Shown: piece after piece, positions 34,005-43,288 of the stretch
Layout: each line of letters begins with the position of its first letter
Position numbering within the stretch: position 1 is the stretch's first letter
NCBI GenBank assembly: GCA_002197995.1
Contig: NGZR01000003.1
Span: forward strand, 1,178,001-1,242,000
From: Gaeumannomyces sp. JS-464
Taxonomy: Eukaryota > Ascomycota > Sordariomycetes > Magnaporthales > Magnaporthaceae
Direction of reading: 5' to 3'
Length of the DNA: 64,000 nucleotides
Notes under the pieces: model-generated
What the model saw: only the letters and a program-made list of their open reading frames with translations
Database searches by the model: none
What the model was told of the DNA's origin: nothing
Program-made: the position numbers and the translations under genes

Positions 34005-34360
34005 ATAAAATCGCTAATAAAATTGCTAATAAAATCGCTAATAAAATAAGTAATAAAGTAGCTAATAAAATTATTAACAACTTTATTAGCTATTTTATTA
34101 GCGATTTTATTAACTACTTTGTTAGTTATTTTATTAGCTATTTTATTAACTATTTTGTTAAATATTTTATTATTTATTTTGTTAATTATTTTATTAGCTA
34201 TTTTATTTACTATTTTATTAACTATTTTTTTAGCGATTTTATTAGCTATTTTATTAGCGATTTTATTAGCTATTTTATTATTTATTTTATTAGCGATTTT
34301 ATTAACTATTTTATTAGCTGTTTTATTACTTATTTTATTAGTTATTTTTTTTACCGCATT
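34005..34360. repeat. 12-bp minisatellite in inverted arrangement
   Basis: Units like GCTAATAAAATC run head to tail from about 34005 to 34075, then the inverse unit GCTATTTTATTA (or GCGATTTTATTA) runs from about 34080 to 34360. The two arrays are complementary and meet near 34078, so a long hairpin is possible. The second array keeps a frame open on the plus strand that would give repeated Leu-Leu-Ala-Ile, which is a by-product of the 12-base unit. Confidence 0.85.
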
Positions 34361-35937
34361 TATTTATTATATTTTAAAATTACTGTTTTTTAATTCCTTA
34401 TTTTTATAATTAATAAGTTTTATTTAAAAATACTAATTTAAACTTAAATAAAACCGTTCGCTTATAAGTAAACCAATAATAAAATGCAAAAACTTTAATA
34501 ATTATATTATAATAATTGTAAAGTCCTATGCTTTTTTGTAAAACGCCGTTAACTTTTACCATGCTATGTACAAGGATATAAAAAAATGTAAACCGACGTA
34601 AACATATGTAAACCTTTTAACTAGGTAAAACGCTTTAAGCTTTTCTCTTTAAGCAAAAAAGCTAAGTCGACCGCGTACTTCATCTTTTTAAGCACACTAA
34701 TATTAGCCAATTTAAATATGGACTTTATTAAGCTTAAACCACCCGTATTAATTGCCATTTAATTAGCTTTGCGCTTTTTATTCGCTATATTGTGTTAATA
34801 TATAAATGCATATAAATTAATATAAATTAAAGTGAAATTTACGCGTTTGGATAGCCAGCGAGCATTTGTAACTATTGCTAAAATAATAGCAGTTCGTGCA
34901 AACGCTATTAAAAGCAACCTTACCACTTATTATGCCGGCGATGCACTAGTTGCACGGGCTACCACTACGTTTATCGGCGCAAATGCTGCATTTTTCGGTA
35001 TTAGCTAATATATTTATTAGTATATTAACTAATGTAAAACGATATGGGATAAATATAAAACATTTACTTTTATAAACGATTAAATAGCTAATTAAACTTT
35101 AAAATTGCTAAAGGCGACCGCGGGAAAAAGAAAAATCGATAAGCTTCCCGGCCGTACGCTTCTTTTTAAGCTCGATTTCGCGCTAAAACTTTTATACATA
35201 TGGTTAAATACGTATAAATATATTCCAATTAATATAAAGCATTTACTTTAGCAAAAACCGCCTCGTTTAATATGGTATAAAACATATTGTCCGTAAATTC
35301 GATAGCGTGGTAAAAAACCCAGCCGGTTAATTAGCGATTTCCTTAAAAATCGTTTTGCGTGTAATATATAGCATATTAACCTTTATAGCGCTAATTTTAA
35401 GCTTGGTAAACCTTTGTAAACGCGTTATTATTTTCGCGAGGTGGAAGGGAAGGGCTGCGCGGGCGAATGGTCGTATTATTAATAATATTCTCGTTCATAT
35501 TGGAAAAGTTATCGTCGGACAACGCCGTAAACTGGTTGCCACCCGTGTTAACCGGTGTAACCGATTTGGCACCCAGGCGCGAGCGGGTGGCCTTGGGCGC
35601 GGCCTTATTCGACGAGCGACTTATCGCGAATTTATCCCATACAAATTTATTAGCAAATATTTCGGCGCTAATATTTCAACGAAAAATAACTGTAACAAAA
35701 TGAAAAATAGCGCGCGCGAAAACGCGCGATCCGTAAATTCCAAATATGCAAAAATCAATTGATTATAATCGTTGCGCGTGGGTAAATAGGTCGTGATACG
35801 TACTGCAGGTTATTGCTGTTGGTGGTAGGATTTAGAAAAAAAGGCGGCCTAGAATTGAATTGATCGATTTAATCTGTGGGAATTGTCTGCCATATTTTGA
35901 TTGGCTGGCGCTGCCCCGCACCTGCCGTTCACCTATC

Positions 35938-35988
35938 AAAATTGTGGAGACAAAATCGTTGTTGCCCAGTTTGAGCTTTGCACTGCCG
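35938..35988. repeat. Right inverted end of 5.6-kb element
   Basis: Inverse copy of 30374-30424; the outer 31 bases differ at only one site. Confidence 0.75.
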
Positions 35989-35990
35989 TA

Positions 35991-36404
35991 CACAATATTG
36001 CTAGCATGCTGACATCGCGCCCGGCCAAATGGGCTTTTCTGAGCCGACGGCCTGTGGGGAATTGTCGACACAGGGCACTGCAAGGCAACAGCAAAGTGTC
36101 CATGTTCAAATGCTGCTGTCTACACGAAGCGCCAACCGGGCCAGGGCCGGTGGTTGGGGACCCAAACCCCAATTGTCATGAAACCCAATCATCATCCATA
36201 CAAATAACTCCATGTGCTACTAAACAACCTCCCGAACGCCTTGCCCTCGCCGTCTTGACGGGACACTTTCTGTAACCCCGTGGAGTCACGGCTGTACAAT
36301 GCTCTTCTCGCCAAACGCAAGCATGCCGGAAAATCTGACGTCTGCCGATGAAAGACTCTACAGACAGATGCTGCCGCAGGTTGCCACTCGCCCCCATAGG
36401 TAGT
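35991..36404. other. Intergenic region right of repeat island
   Basis: Normal composition, no gene recognised. Holds the 3' flank of the myosin light chain gene. Confidence 0.5.
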
Positions 36405-37043
36405 CTAGTTACTGATCACGACGTTGATAAGATCTGTTGTTACCAGCAGGGGTCATCAGCGATGTTCAAGGTACAATAGGCGACAGGGCGAGGACTTGCG
36501 ATGATATGCTTACCGACATAGTCGACCAGCCGCCTGCCGTCGGGGCGGGTCTCGACTTTGGCGATCTTCATCAGCTCCTCGAACTCGGCGTCCGTCATCT
36601 TCTCTCCAAGGTTCTGCAGCATGTACTTCATGCTGCCAACCTCGATCAGACCATCCTCGTTCTTGTTGAAAACCTCGAAACCGGGGTAGTAGTCGCGGGC
36701 CTCGCCGGGGCCACGGAAGCCGCCTGGTCGGTTGAGGACCTTCAGGAAGCTCTCGAAGTCGACTGTAGTAAGTTTTGCGGATGCTTGGTCAGAATACGTT
36801 TCCTCCGAAGCGTGGGTGGCGTTCCGGCCGTGCCAAGGACCGCTTGGAATACGACTCACAGTCGGCGCCACCAACAACCTTCTCCTGCTCCCGGATCTCG
36901 GCAAGCGTCGGGTTCTGGCCGCAAGCCCGCAGCAGGTCGCCCAGGGCATCGACGGCGACGCGGCCGTTGCCCCTCTTGTCGAACAGAGAGAATGCCTCCT
37001 TGTAGTCGGTCGAAGCCTGTCCGTCGAAGTGGTTAGAAGCCAT
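36405..37043 (-). CDS. Myosin essential light chain (Cdc4/Mlc1-like EF-hand protein)
   Basis: A 153-residue calmodulin-fold protein that binds IQ motifs of myosin heavy chains and acts in actomyosin ring assembly during septation. Three exons: 37043-36860, 36762-36514 and 36433-36405, joined by GT-AG introns (donors GTGAGT and GTAAGC); the sum is in frame. Blocks match the fungal light-chain family: YKEAFSLFDKRGNGRV (EF-hand 1), LGDLLRACGQNPTLAEI, FLKVLNRPGGFRGPGE, GFEVFNKNEDGLIEVG (EF-hand 3), YMLQNLGEKMTDAEFEEL. Several calcium ligands are replaced, as usual for essential light chains that no longer bind calcium. The gene is intact although it lies only 0.4 kb from a RIP-affected element. 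Confidence 0.92.
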
Positions 37044-38221
37044 TATTCAGATTCGAAGTCCTGGTCGTCTGGTCGCTCGTGGCAGAGGCGGTGCGGCGCG
37101 TCGGGTTCAGTGGGCCGGGTGCTGTTGATTGAGAGAAGTGGCGGTTTGAAATTGCTGAAAGCAAAGCGCTGCGCGGAAGGCCAGAATTTTGACCTTGATC
37201 GGATGCGGTGCGCCGTGGATGGGATCACGCCTTTATACGGTGCGCGGCTTGCTGTTGTCGCAAACGACAAGAAAAAAAACCGGGCACAGGAACTTGGCCG
37301 GCCCAGCGTGCGCTAAGACGCCCTGTTGGGTGGTGGCACGAGGGGCAGGAAACCCAGTCTGGCCGTGGTGCGGCGGTGCTTGTTTACACCAAAGCGGTTG
37401 CGGCAACACCAACGGGGCGGAGGTCTGACCACTCACCATTTTGTTGTGTGTGCTGCGTAGGATGGGCTAGCAATTCGACGAGAGCGAGGGCGATGGGTAT
37501 CGAAGGCGAGGATGCGGTCAAGAAGGGCGCGAAGGATGTGTCGCGGCTTTGAGAGGCGGCAGGACTGAGGTATCGGTGTGTTCTTGGGAGCAAAGGGGCC
37601 TCCTTTCGAACCAGCGGAATTTCAATCCCAATCTCCTCCCTGGTGGTCTGTGCCCCAATGCGCTGTGCAGGGTTCAAGGCTGCAACTGCCGCTGCCGGGG
37701 CAACGCGCCTGCTGGTGGTCGCCTGTTGAGGGTCCACACCGACTCTACCCCCCACACCGCTTCCCGCAACGCGATCACACGTGCCGCCGGCTTCCATGCT
37801 TCGTTTCCACGCTGGAACTCGGAAACGCAGAGACGTCATCGGGGCTGGGCTTGTTCTGTAGCTTGGTCTATAATGGGGACCTTGGAGGCTGAAATGCATC
37901 CACTCGTCGTCAGGATTAGCGAAGCTTCCCATGAAGCTCCGCCCTTGGTTGGCGCGCGCATGACGAGATGCTACAACCGCCATATGTACGTATATGTACA
38001 AATATGCGGGATGAGCAATTGAGTGCGGGGTCGCTCAAGCTCCGGTGCAAGGTCTCGCGCAATCCCAGCGGCACCGTCGTCCCTCCCTGAGGTTCCTCAT
38101 TCCAAAAATCCGCCGACAGCATTTATATCACGGCTATGAGCCCACTTGCGCTGCATTTTTAGTCTCTATCCATCAATCCACCTCAGTCCTGCCTACCTAT
38201 GTATATACTTCCGTCGCCAAA
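37044..38221. other. Divergent intergenic region
   Basis: Promoter area shared by the myosin light chain gene (minus) and the CoA-binding gene (plus). A 205-codon open frame on the minus strand at 37384-38001 has no domain or start context and is not counted. Confidence 0.5.
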
Positions 38222-38875
38222 ATGACCACAGAAGCTGCCCTCCGCCCATTTTTCTCATCGTCCCGCTTCGCCGTAGTTGGCGCCAGCTCCGACCCTGACA
38301 AGTATGGAAATAAAGGTGAGGCCATACTATCCTTCAAGTTGCAAGCAGCACCTCAGGCGGAGACGATGGAAGAATGGATGGGAATGAAAAATAAGGAGCG
38401 ACAAATGAAGAAAAAAAAGTTTCGTTCTGATACGAAGATCCTCTACCCCTAAACCGGACATGACACGAACTCGTCAATTCTTCTTCTACACTCAAATCCA
38501 GTCTTCACTTGGTATCTCGAACAATCGCTACCTGTAACGCCCGTCAACCCAAACTCCAAAACGATCAAGGCCTTGGAAAGGCCCTACGATGCCGTGCCGA
38601 GCCTTTCCAGCCTGCCAGCAAACGAGGTCGCCGACACTTCCTTGTCTATCATCACGAAGCCCCGCGTCACACTCAAGGTCCTGGAGGAGGCGCGCAGGCT
38701 CGAGATTCCCGCAATCTGGCTTCAGCCAGGCTCTTTCGACGACAAGGTCATCAGGTACGCCCGTGAGGAGTGCTCGTTCAAGGCCGTGCTCGCGGGCGAC
38801 GGCGGCCACGGTCACCAGGGCTGGTGTATCCTCATCGACGGCGAGCGTGGCCTCGAGGCCGCCGGGAAGCTCTGA
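38222..38875 (+). CDS. CoA-binding domain protein
   Basis: A 155-residue single-domain protein with a Rossmann-like CoA-binding fold, related to bacterial YccU and the N-terminus of succinyl-CoA ligase alpha. Exon 1 (38222-38315) carries FAVVGASSDPDKYGNK, the CoA-loop. A 186-bp GT-AG intron (38316-38501) precedes VFTWYLEQSLPVTPVNPNSK. Further blocks: SLSIITKPRVTLKVLEEA, PAIWLQPGSFDD and the late CSFKAVLAGDGGHGHQGWC, where bacterial homologues have a similar Cys near the end. The frame is intact. Cytosolic or mitochondrial; the physiological ligand in fungi is not known. Confidence 0.9.
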
Positions 38876-39064
38876 GCGTCCGGAGGTTGGAGATGAATCC
38901 CTTGGGACACCGCTAAGTGCCAGATGCGAATTTTGATTTGGGATGAGTTTTGGACACCTCGTTGCTGCTCCTTCAAAATAGTGCATATTATATATGTATC
39001 TTCCCTGCACGTCTTCATATATACATCTTCACTCATACAATGCATCCCTATTTCTTAAGCCCCT

Positions 39065-40595
39065 CTACACTTTCGGCAAGATTCCATCCGTGAATGTCCA
39101 CACGGCGTTGGTGAACTGAGCCGTCCACGCGCTACCGGTGTAAAACGTCGAACGGTGGCCCTGGAGCGCGTACTGCTTCTGGATAAAGCCGGCCTTCAGC
39201 TCCTCGCGCGAGAAGTGCAGGTGCATCTGCCGGTGGTCAGAGAAGCCGACGAACTTGACGGCCTCGTCCGTAGCGTTGGCGGGCACGACGCCGCGCGCGC
39301 GACGAGCTTGTCAAACGAGGTCTGGGTCAGGGCCTTGGCCTGCTCGGCCGTGAAGCTGTCGTCGCCCATCATCAGCACCCGGTACAGGTTACTGGGGGCG
39401 CCGTAGTGCTCGTAGCGTACGACGTACGGCCCACGAGGTCGACGAGGTAGTTGTCGGGCGCTGACTCGGCGGGCGTGTTGATGATGGACACGGCGGGCGG
39501 CAGGGCCGGGTGCGTCACGATGCCGACGTAGGCGCGCGACGGCCTTCCACCGGCCGAACACGGCCCGCTCCCGGCCGTCGACACCGAGCCCCTCGAGGCG
39601 CCTGCAGCGTCGGCTCGAACGCGACGAGCAGCCGCTTGGCCTTGACCAGCACCTTGGCGCCGTCGGCGCGGCGCACCACGAGCTTGACGCCCAGCGAAGC
39701 AGGGCAGGACGCGCGCCCCCGCGCCGCTCCGCCCGCACGATGCGGCTCGAGTAGAGCACGTCGCCGCCCAGCAGGCGCCCGATGTTGCCGTACAGTTCGC
39801 TGTTGTTGCGCGACGCCGGGACGAACCCGAGGCCCGTGGTCGGGCGCAGCGCTCTGACCATGGGCACGCCAAAGGCCTGCATCATGTACAGCGTCGGCAG
39901 CTTCAGCATGTTGCCGCCGGCGCCCATGCCGGCGATCTGGAAGATCTGCGGGAGCGCGGCCGAGATGCCGTGCTTGGCGACGAACTCGCCGAACGGCATC
40001 AGCAGATCCTCGGGGATCTGGTCGCCGGGCGGGAACTTGTTGTAGTTGGGCAGCATCAGGTCCTGGTACTTGAGGCACAGTTGCAGATACTTCTCCATGG
40101 CGGCCGAGTTGTTGGGGCTGATCCAGCCCGGCACCGGCTCGCCCGTGCGGAAGTCGGCGTAGATGTTGGTGCGGGCGGCCCGGGTCGGGCTCGCCGTCGC
40201 CACGCCCATGCGCTCGAAGAAGGCGCGCGCGCCGCCCGTGTCGACGTACGAGTTCACGCCAAAGTCGTACGGCTTTCCCGTCACCGGGTCGTTGTACGTC
40301 GCCACATGGCCTCCCTATGCGACAGGATAGATGTTAGCTCCCTAGTGCTCCTCCTTCTGTCAACAAACAAAGCCACCTTTGCACTACTTACCAGGTGGTC
40401 TTTCGCCTCCACGACGACGACGGAGTGCCCGAGATCCTCACGCAGTCTCACGGCGGCGTATGAGCCCGAAGCGCCGCCGCCCACGATCGCCACGTCCCTG
40501 GTGATGACGGCGGAAAACTCGGCATCGTTGATCGGGGCGGCCTGAATCAGCATGGGGCCCCAGGCCAGAGCCGCGAGAAGACGTTGGTTCACCAT
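39065..40595 (-). CDS. Secreted FAD-dependent amine-oxidase-like oxidoreductase (frame-broken)
   Basis: Flavoprotein of the amine oxidase superfamily, similar in layout to fungal proteins annotated as beta-cyclopiazonate dehydrogenase-like. A signal peptide covers residues 1 to about 20. VAIVGGGASGSYAAVRL (residues 36-52) is the FAD dinucleotide fold and VVVVEAKDHL its acidic strand end. A GT-AG intron at 40391-40315 (donor GTAAGT) follows. Exon 2 has GKPYDFGVNSYVD, KYQDLMLPNYNKFP, then after about 39730 conserved pieces appear in alternating frames: KLVVRRADGAKVLVKAKRLL, VGIVTHPALPPAVSIINTPA, MMGDDSFTAEQAKALTQ and the C-terminal TGSAWTAQFTNAVWTFTDG. At least four one-base shifts are needed, mostly in G/C runs. 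Function in this strain is uncertain. Confidence 0.75.
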
Positions 40596-42493
40596 CTTGT
40601 CCGAGGGGTTGAACCACAGGAGCTAGGGACAGAGAAATTGAATGGGGGTGGAGGCTGAAAGGAGGGCTCTCGCATCGTCGCACAAACATCACCCAGCCGA
40701 GGACGCTCTTCGTTTTATATGCAGCGCGCCGACGGGCCAAGAACCCCCCAAGAACTAGCGCATCTCGCGTGCGTCCGCGAATAAGGAAGCCCAGGCCGTG
40801 TTGGCTCGCATTGCCTCTCGCGGGGTAGGGGTTGCCACAACGCAGCCCCCTCCGGCGGGTCTCCCAGGCTGGAAGGAGGGCGGGTGGGCGGATGACTGCG
40901 GAGGATCGCTCGGCTGCAGGGGCCCCAAATTCGCGGTTGCGACTCTGCTCCGCAGGACACCCGGTCCAGAAAAGCAGGGACAAGGGTAGAACAGAAAGAA
41001 TGACCAACGTGCAGATCCCGACATCTTCCACTATTACCCAAAGCAGCGGAGCACTTACCCGGATCGTCCTGTTGCAGGCCCGCAGGTGACATGATGGCCG
41101 CGCCCGCGGAGCAGCGAAGGAGACCAAAGAAAACAGAAAAAAAAACAATGCCCGAGCGCCTGCATGCGACTATTGATATTGTTGTCCCCCTTCGCTTGGC
41201 TGGGGCGGGGGTGGCGGTCAGCCATCCAGACGACAGATACGCTGCGGGGTTCAGGAGGAAGCCCCTTTTTTGGGAAATTCTCGCCATCACCGTCTATCTG
41301 TCTCTGTTGGCGAGGATTTGCGAGCAAGCGAGCCTTGTATCTTTGCAGGTGAATACGCAGGTGGCTGTACCTACCCAGGCATAGATACCTAGGTAGGTAC
41401 CTAGGTATGTAATTAGACCTTGGCGATAATCATACAAAAACATGCAGAGCAGGTAATTGCGTCCTGGGCGGATCCCACCCACCACAGCCTGCATGGCCCA
41501 CGTGGTTTCGGGGGAATAGTAAACTGGCAGACGCGGGCCACGCACCAACATGCATAGCGCGCGGAAGTTTGGTCCGGCCGCCGTCGCTCCCTGGCCTCTA
41601 GACTCGGAGAAAGAACAAATAAAAGAAGCGTCCCAATAGAATCAACGAGCGGGAGCGGGTACCCAAGACTTGAAAAATCCAGGATCGGGCCACACCTCCG
41701 TGGCCTGGTGTCCCGGCGGACGTCTGCAGGCGAGAGCGGTTGGTTGCATCCAGATGGGGGGAAACAGCCTAATCAAATCACGCATCCATTCCCTTGCGAG
41801 CCGAGCCCTTTTGCTCGCCGTCGGCTTCCCAACGTCCTAGTAGCCAAGCGCTTCAAGAGGCCCACTCCATTTCATCATGAAGCCATGCCGCGCATGGCCT
41901 GCAGCGCGCCGAGGGCGGAGGCTCTCGGGGTGATTTTCCGAGGAAGAGCGGTCGCGTTATTGAGGTTGGCGAGACACAGGTCAGTCGTCATCTCTACCAG
42001 CACAGAGACGCTGGATGCCACCCAAACCGCCGGGCCCCCTGCGCCCTTTGGTCCACTCTGATTTCTGTGGTCCCGGCGCTGGTGCTTTCAATTTTGAAGG
42101 ACCACCACTTTCAGGGCTTCCATTCTAACCGACGCACTCCGTAAAGGTCAGACCAGACCGTCAGGGCTGTGGTCTAAGTCGTCCAAAGGTTCTCGGGAGA
42201 AAATCGAAAGTCACGGTCACTTTGCAACGATGGGAACTGTTCACGCTCCTCCTAAAAATGATCAATTGGTGAGACGTCACTGCGGAAGGCAGAGAACTAT
42301 GCCTGCACAACTATCAAAACATACAAAGTAGCCAACATCCAACCTAACCAACCCGCTGACCCATAAACCGCAATACTATCACTCCCGAAAATGCTAACCG
42401 AAACAACAACAACAACAACAACAACAAAAGAAATACAGTTTTGCGGGCCGCCTTTGGCCCGCCCCATCAGTTGCATGAGCGATAGGAGCCAGT
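40596..42493. other. Intergenic region with CCTAGG palindromes and CAA repeat
   Basis: A 1.9-kb stretch without a supported gene. It contains two copies of the palindrome TACCTAGGTA (41386-41395, 41398-41407) and a CAA microsatellite at 42402-42427 in the presumed 3' untranslated region of the next gene. Confidence 0.5.
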
Positions 42494-43288
42494 TTACTCC
42501 CAGTGCTCATCGAAGGCGCGGGCCTCGAGGGACTCGGGGGCCTCGTCGAGCTCGGCGGTCTCGTCGAAGGCGGGGGCCTCCTCGGCGGCCTCGTCAAAGT
42601 CACGGGCCTCGAGAGCGTCGGCGACGTCGCGGACCACGACGGTGTCGACGATGGCGCGCTTCTCGTAGCCCATGGCGCCCTTGGTCATCTCGATGACGGG
42701 CCGGGCAAGGTTCTTGGCCCGCTGCCAGGTCTTGGTGAGCCAGCTCTTGGGCTCAGGCTGAGGCTCGCGCTTCTCGATCTCGATGCCGGGAGCGACGGAC
42801 TGGATGGCGGCGTTGGCGATGGGCTTAACAAAGCTGCCGACCCTGCTCATGAAGCGGCTAAACTTGCTCTTGGGCGCGCGCGCCTGGATCATGACGTCGC
42901 GCTTGACGGTGCTGCCGTCGGCGTTGGTGTTGGCCTGGTCCGAGATGCCCTTGCCGACGCTCTTGGCGAAGCCCTTGACCTTGCCCCAGGCCTTGTTGAA
43001 CCAGCTCTTGGGCTCAGGCTGAGGCTCGCGCTTCTCGATCTCGATGCCGGGAGCGACGGACTGGATGGCGGCGTTGGCGATGGGCTTGACAAAGTTGCCG
43101 ACCCTGCTCATGAAGCGGCCAAACTTGCTCTTGGGCTCGCGGGCGTACAGCATGCCGCCGGTCCCGACGACGGAGAAGTCATCGCGGATGGCGAGGTCGC
43201 CCGACAGGGGCAGGGGGGCGCCGGCGGCCGAGGTGACCAGGAGGCCGGCCACGAGGACCTGGGTGAACGAGATCTTGGAGAACTGCAT
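42494..43288 (-). CDS. Secreted Kex2-type repeat precursor of cationic peptides
   Basis: A 264-residue intact protein not matching any family I know. Start ATG 43288 gives a signal peptide (residues 1 to about 23, ending SAAGAP). Two near-identical repeats offset by 87 residues start at 51 and 138; their DNA is almost identical over 135 bp (42740-42874, 43001-43135). Lys-Arg dipeptides at 86-87, 129-130, 173-174 and 210-211 suit Kex2. Proline dipeptide spacers (EP at 51-52, EPQPEP at 88-93 and 175-180, AP at 138-139) precede four segments that each begin Lys-Ser (53, 94, 140, 181). Segments 53-85 and 140-172 share KSKF-x-RFMSRVG; segments 94-128 and 181-209 begin KSW and are Lys-rich, amphipathic and cecropin-like in pattern. 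Residues 212-264 are strongly acidic, perhaps neutralising. This is a Kex2-processed repeat (KEP) or RiPP-like precursor by architecture; activity is inferred. Confidence 0.85.
   Translation of the reverse strand: MQFSKISFTQVLVAGLLVTSAAGAPLPLSGDLAIRDDFSVVGTGGMLYAREPKSKFGRFMSRVGNFVKPIANAAIQSVAPGIEIEKREPQPEPKSWFNKAWGKVKGFAKSVGKGISDQANTNADGSTVKRDVMIQARAPKSKFSRFMSRVGSFVKPIANAAIQSVAPGIEIEKREPQPEPKSWLTKTWQRAKNLARPVIEMTKGAMGYEKRAIVDTVVVRDVADALEARDFDEAAEEAPAFDETAELDEAPESLEARAFDEHWE

Larger units (their letters stand above)
30374..35988. mobile_element. TA-flanked inverted-repeat element, AT-rich, unidentified
   Basis: Both ends read inward as CGGCAGTGCAAAGCT, then a variable T or C, then AAACTGGGCAACAA. 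TA lies outside each end (30372-30373 and 35989-35990). That suggests a Tc1/mariner-like insertion of 5,615 bp. The interior is very AT-rich with retained CpG, full of stops on both strands, as after RIP. No transposase could be recognised. A 12-bp minisatellite palindrome sits inside. The length is large for the superfamily, so it may be a composite of several insertions. Confidence 0.65.

Noticed and set aside
34119..34409. 96-residue Leu/Ile-rich open frame resembling a membrane protein
   Set aside because: It is a by-product of a 12-base minisatellite whose length is a multiple of three; no start context and the neighbourhood is RIP-degraded.
37384..38001. 205-codon minus-strand frame in a promoter region
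   Set aside because: No domain, no intron logic, base pattern unlike the neighbouring coding exons.
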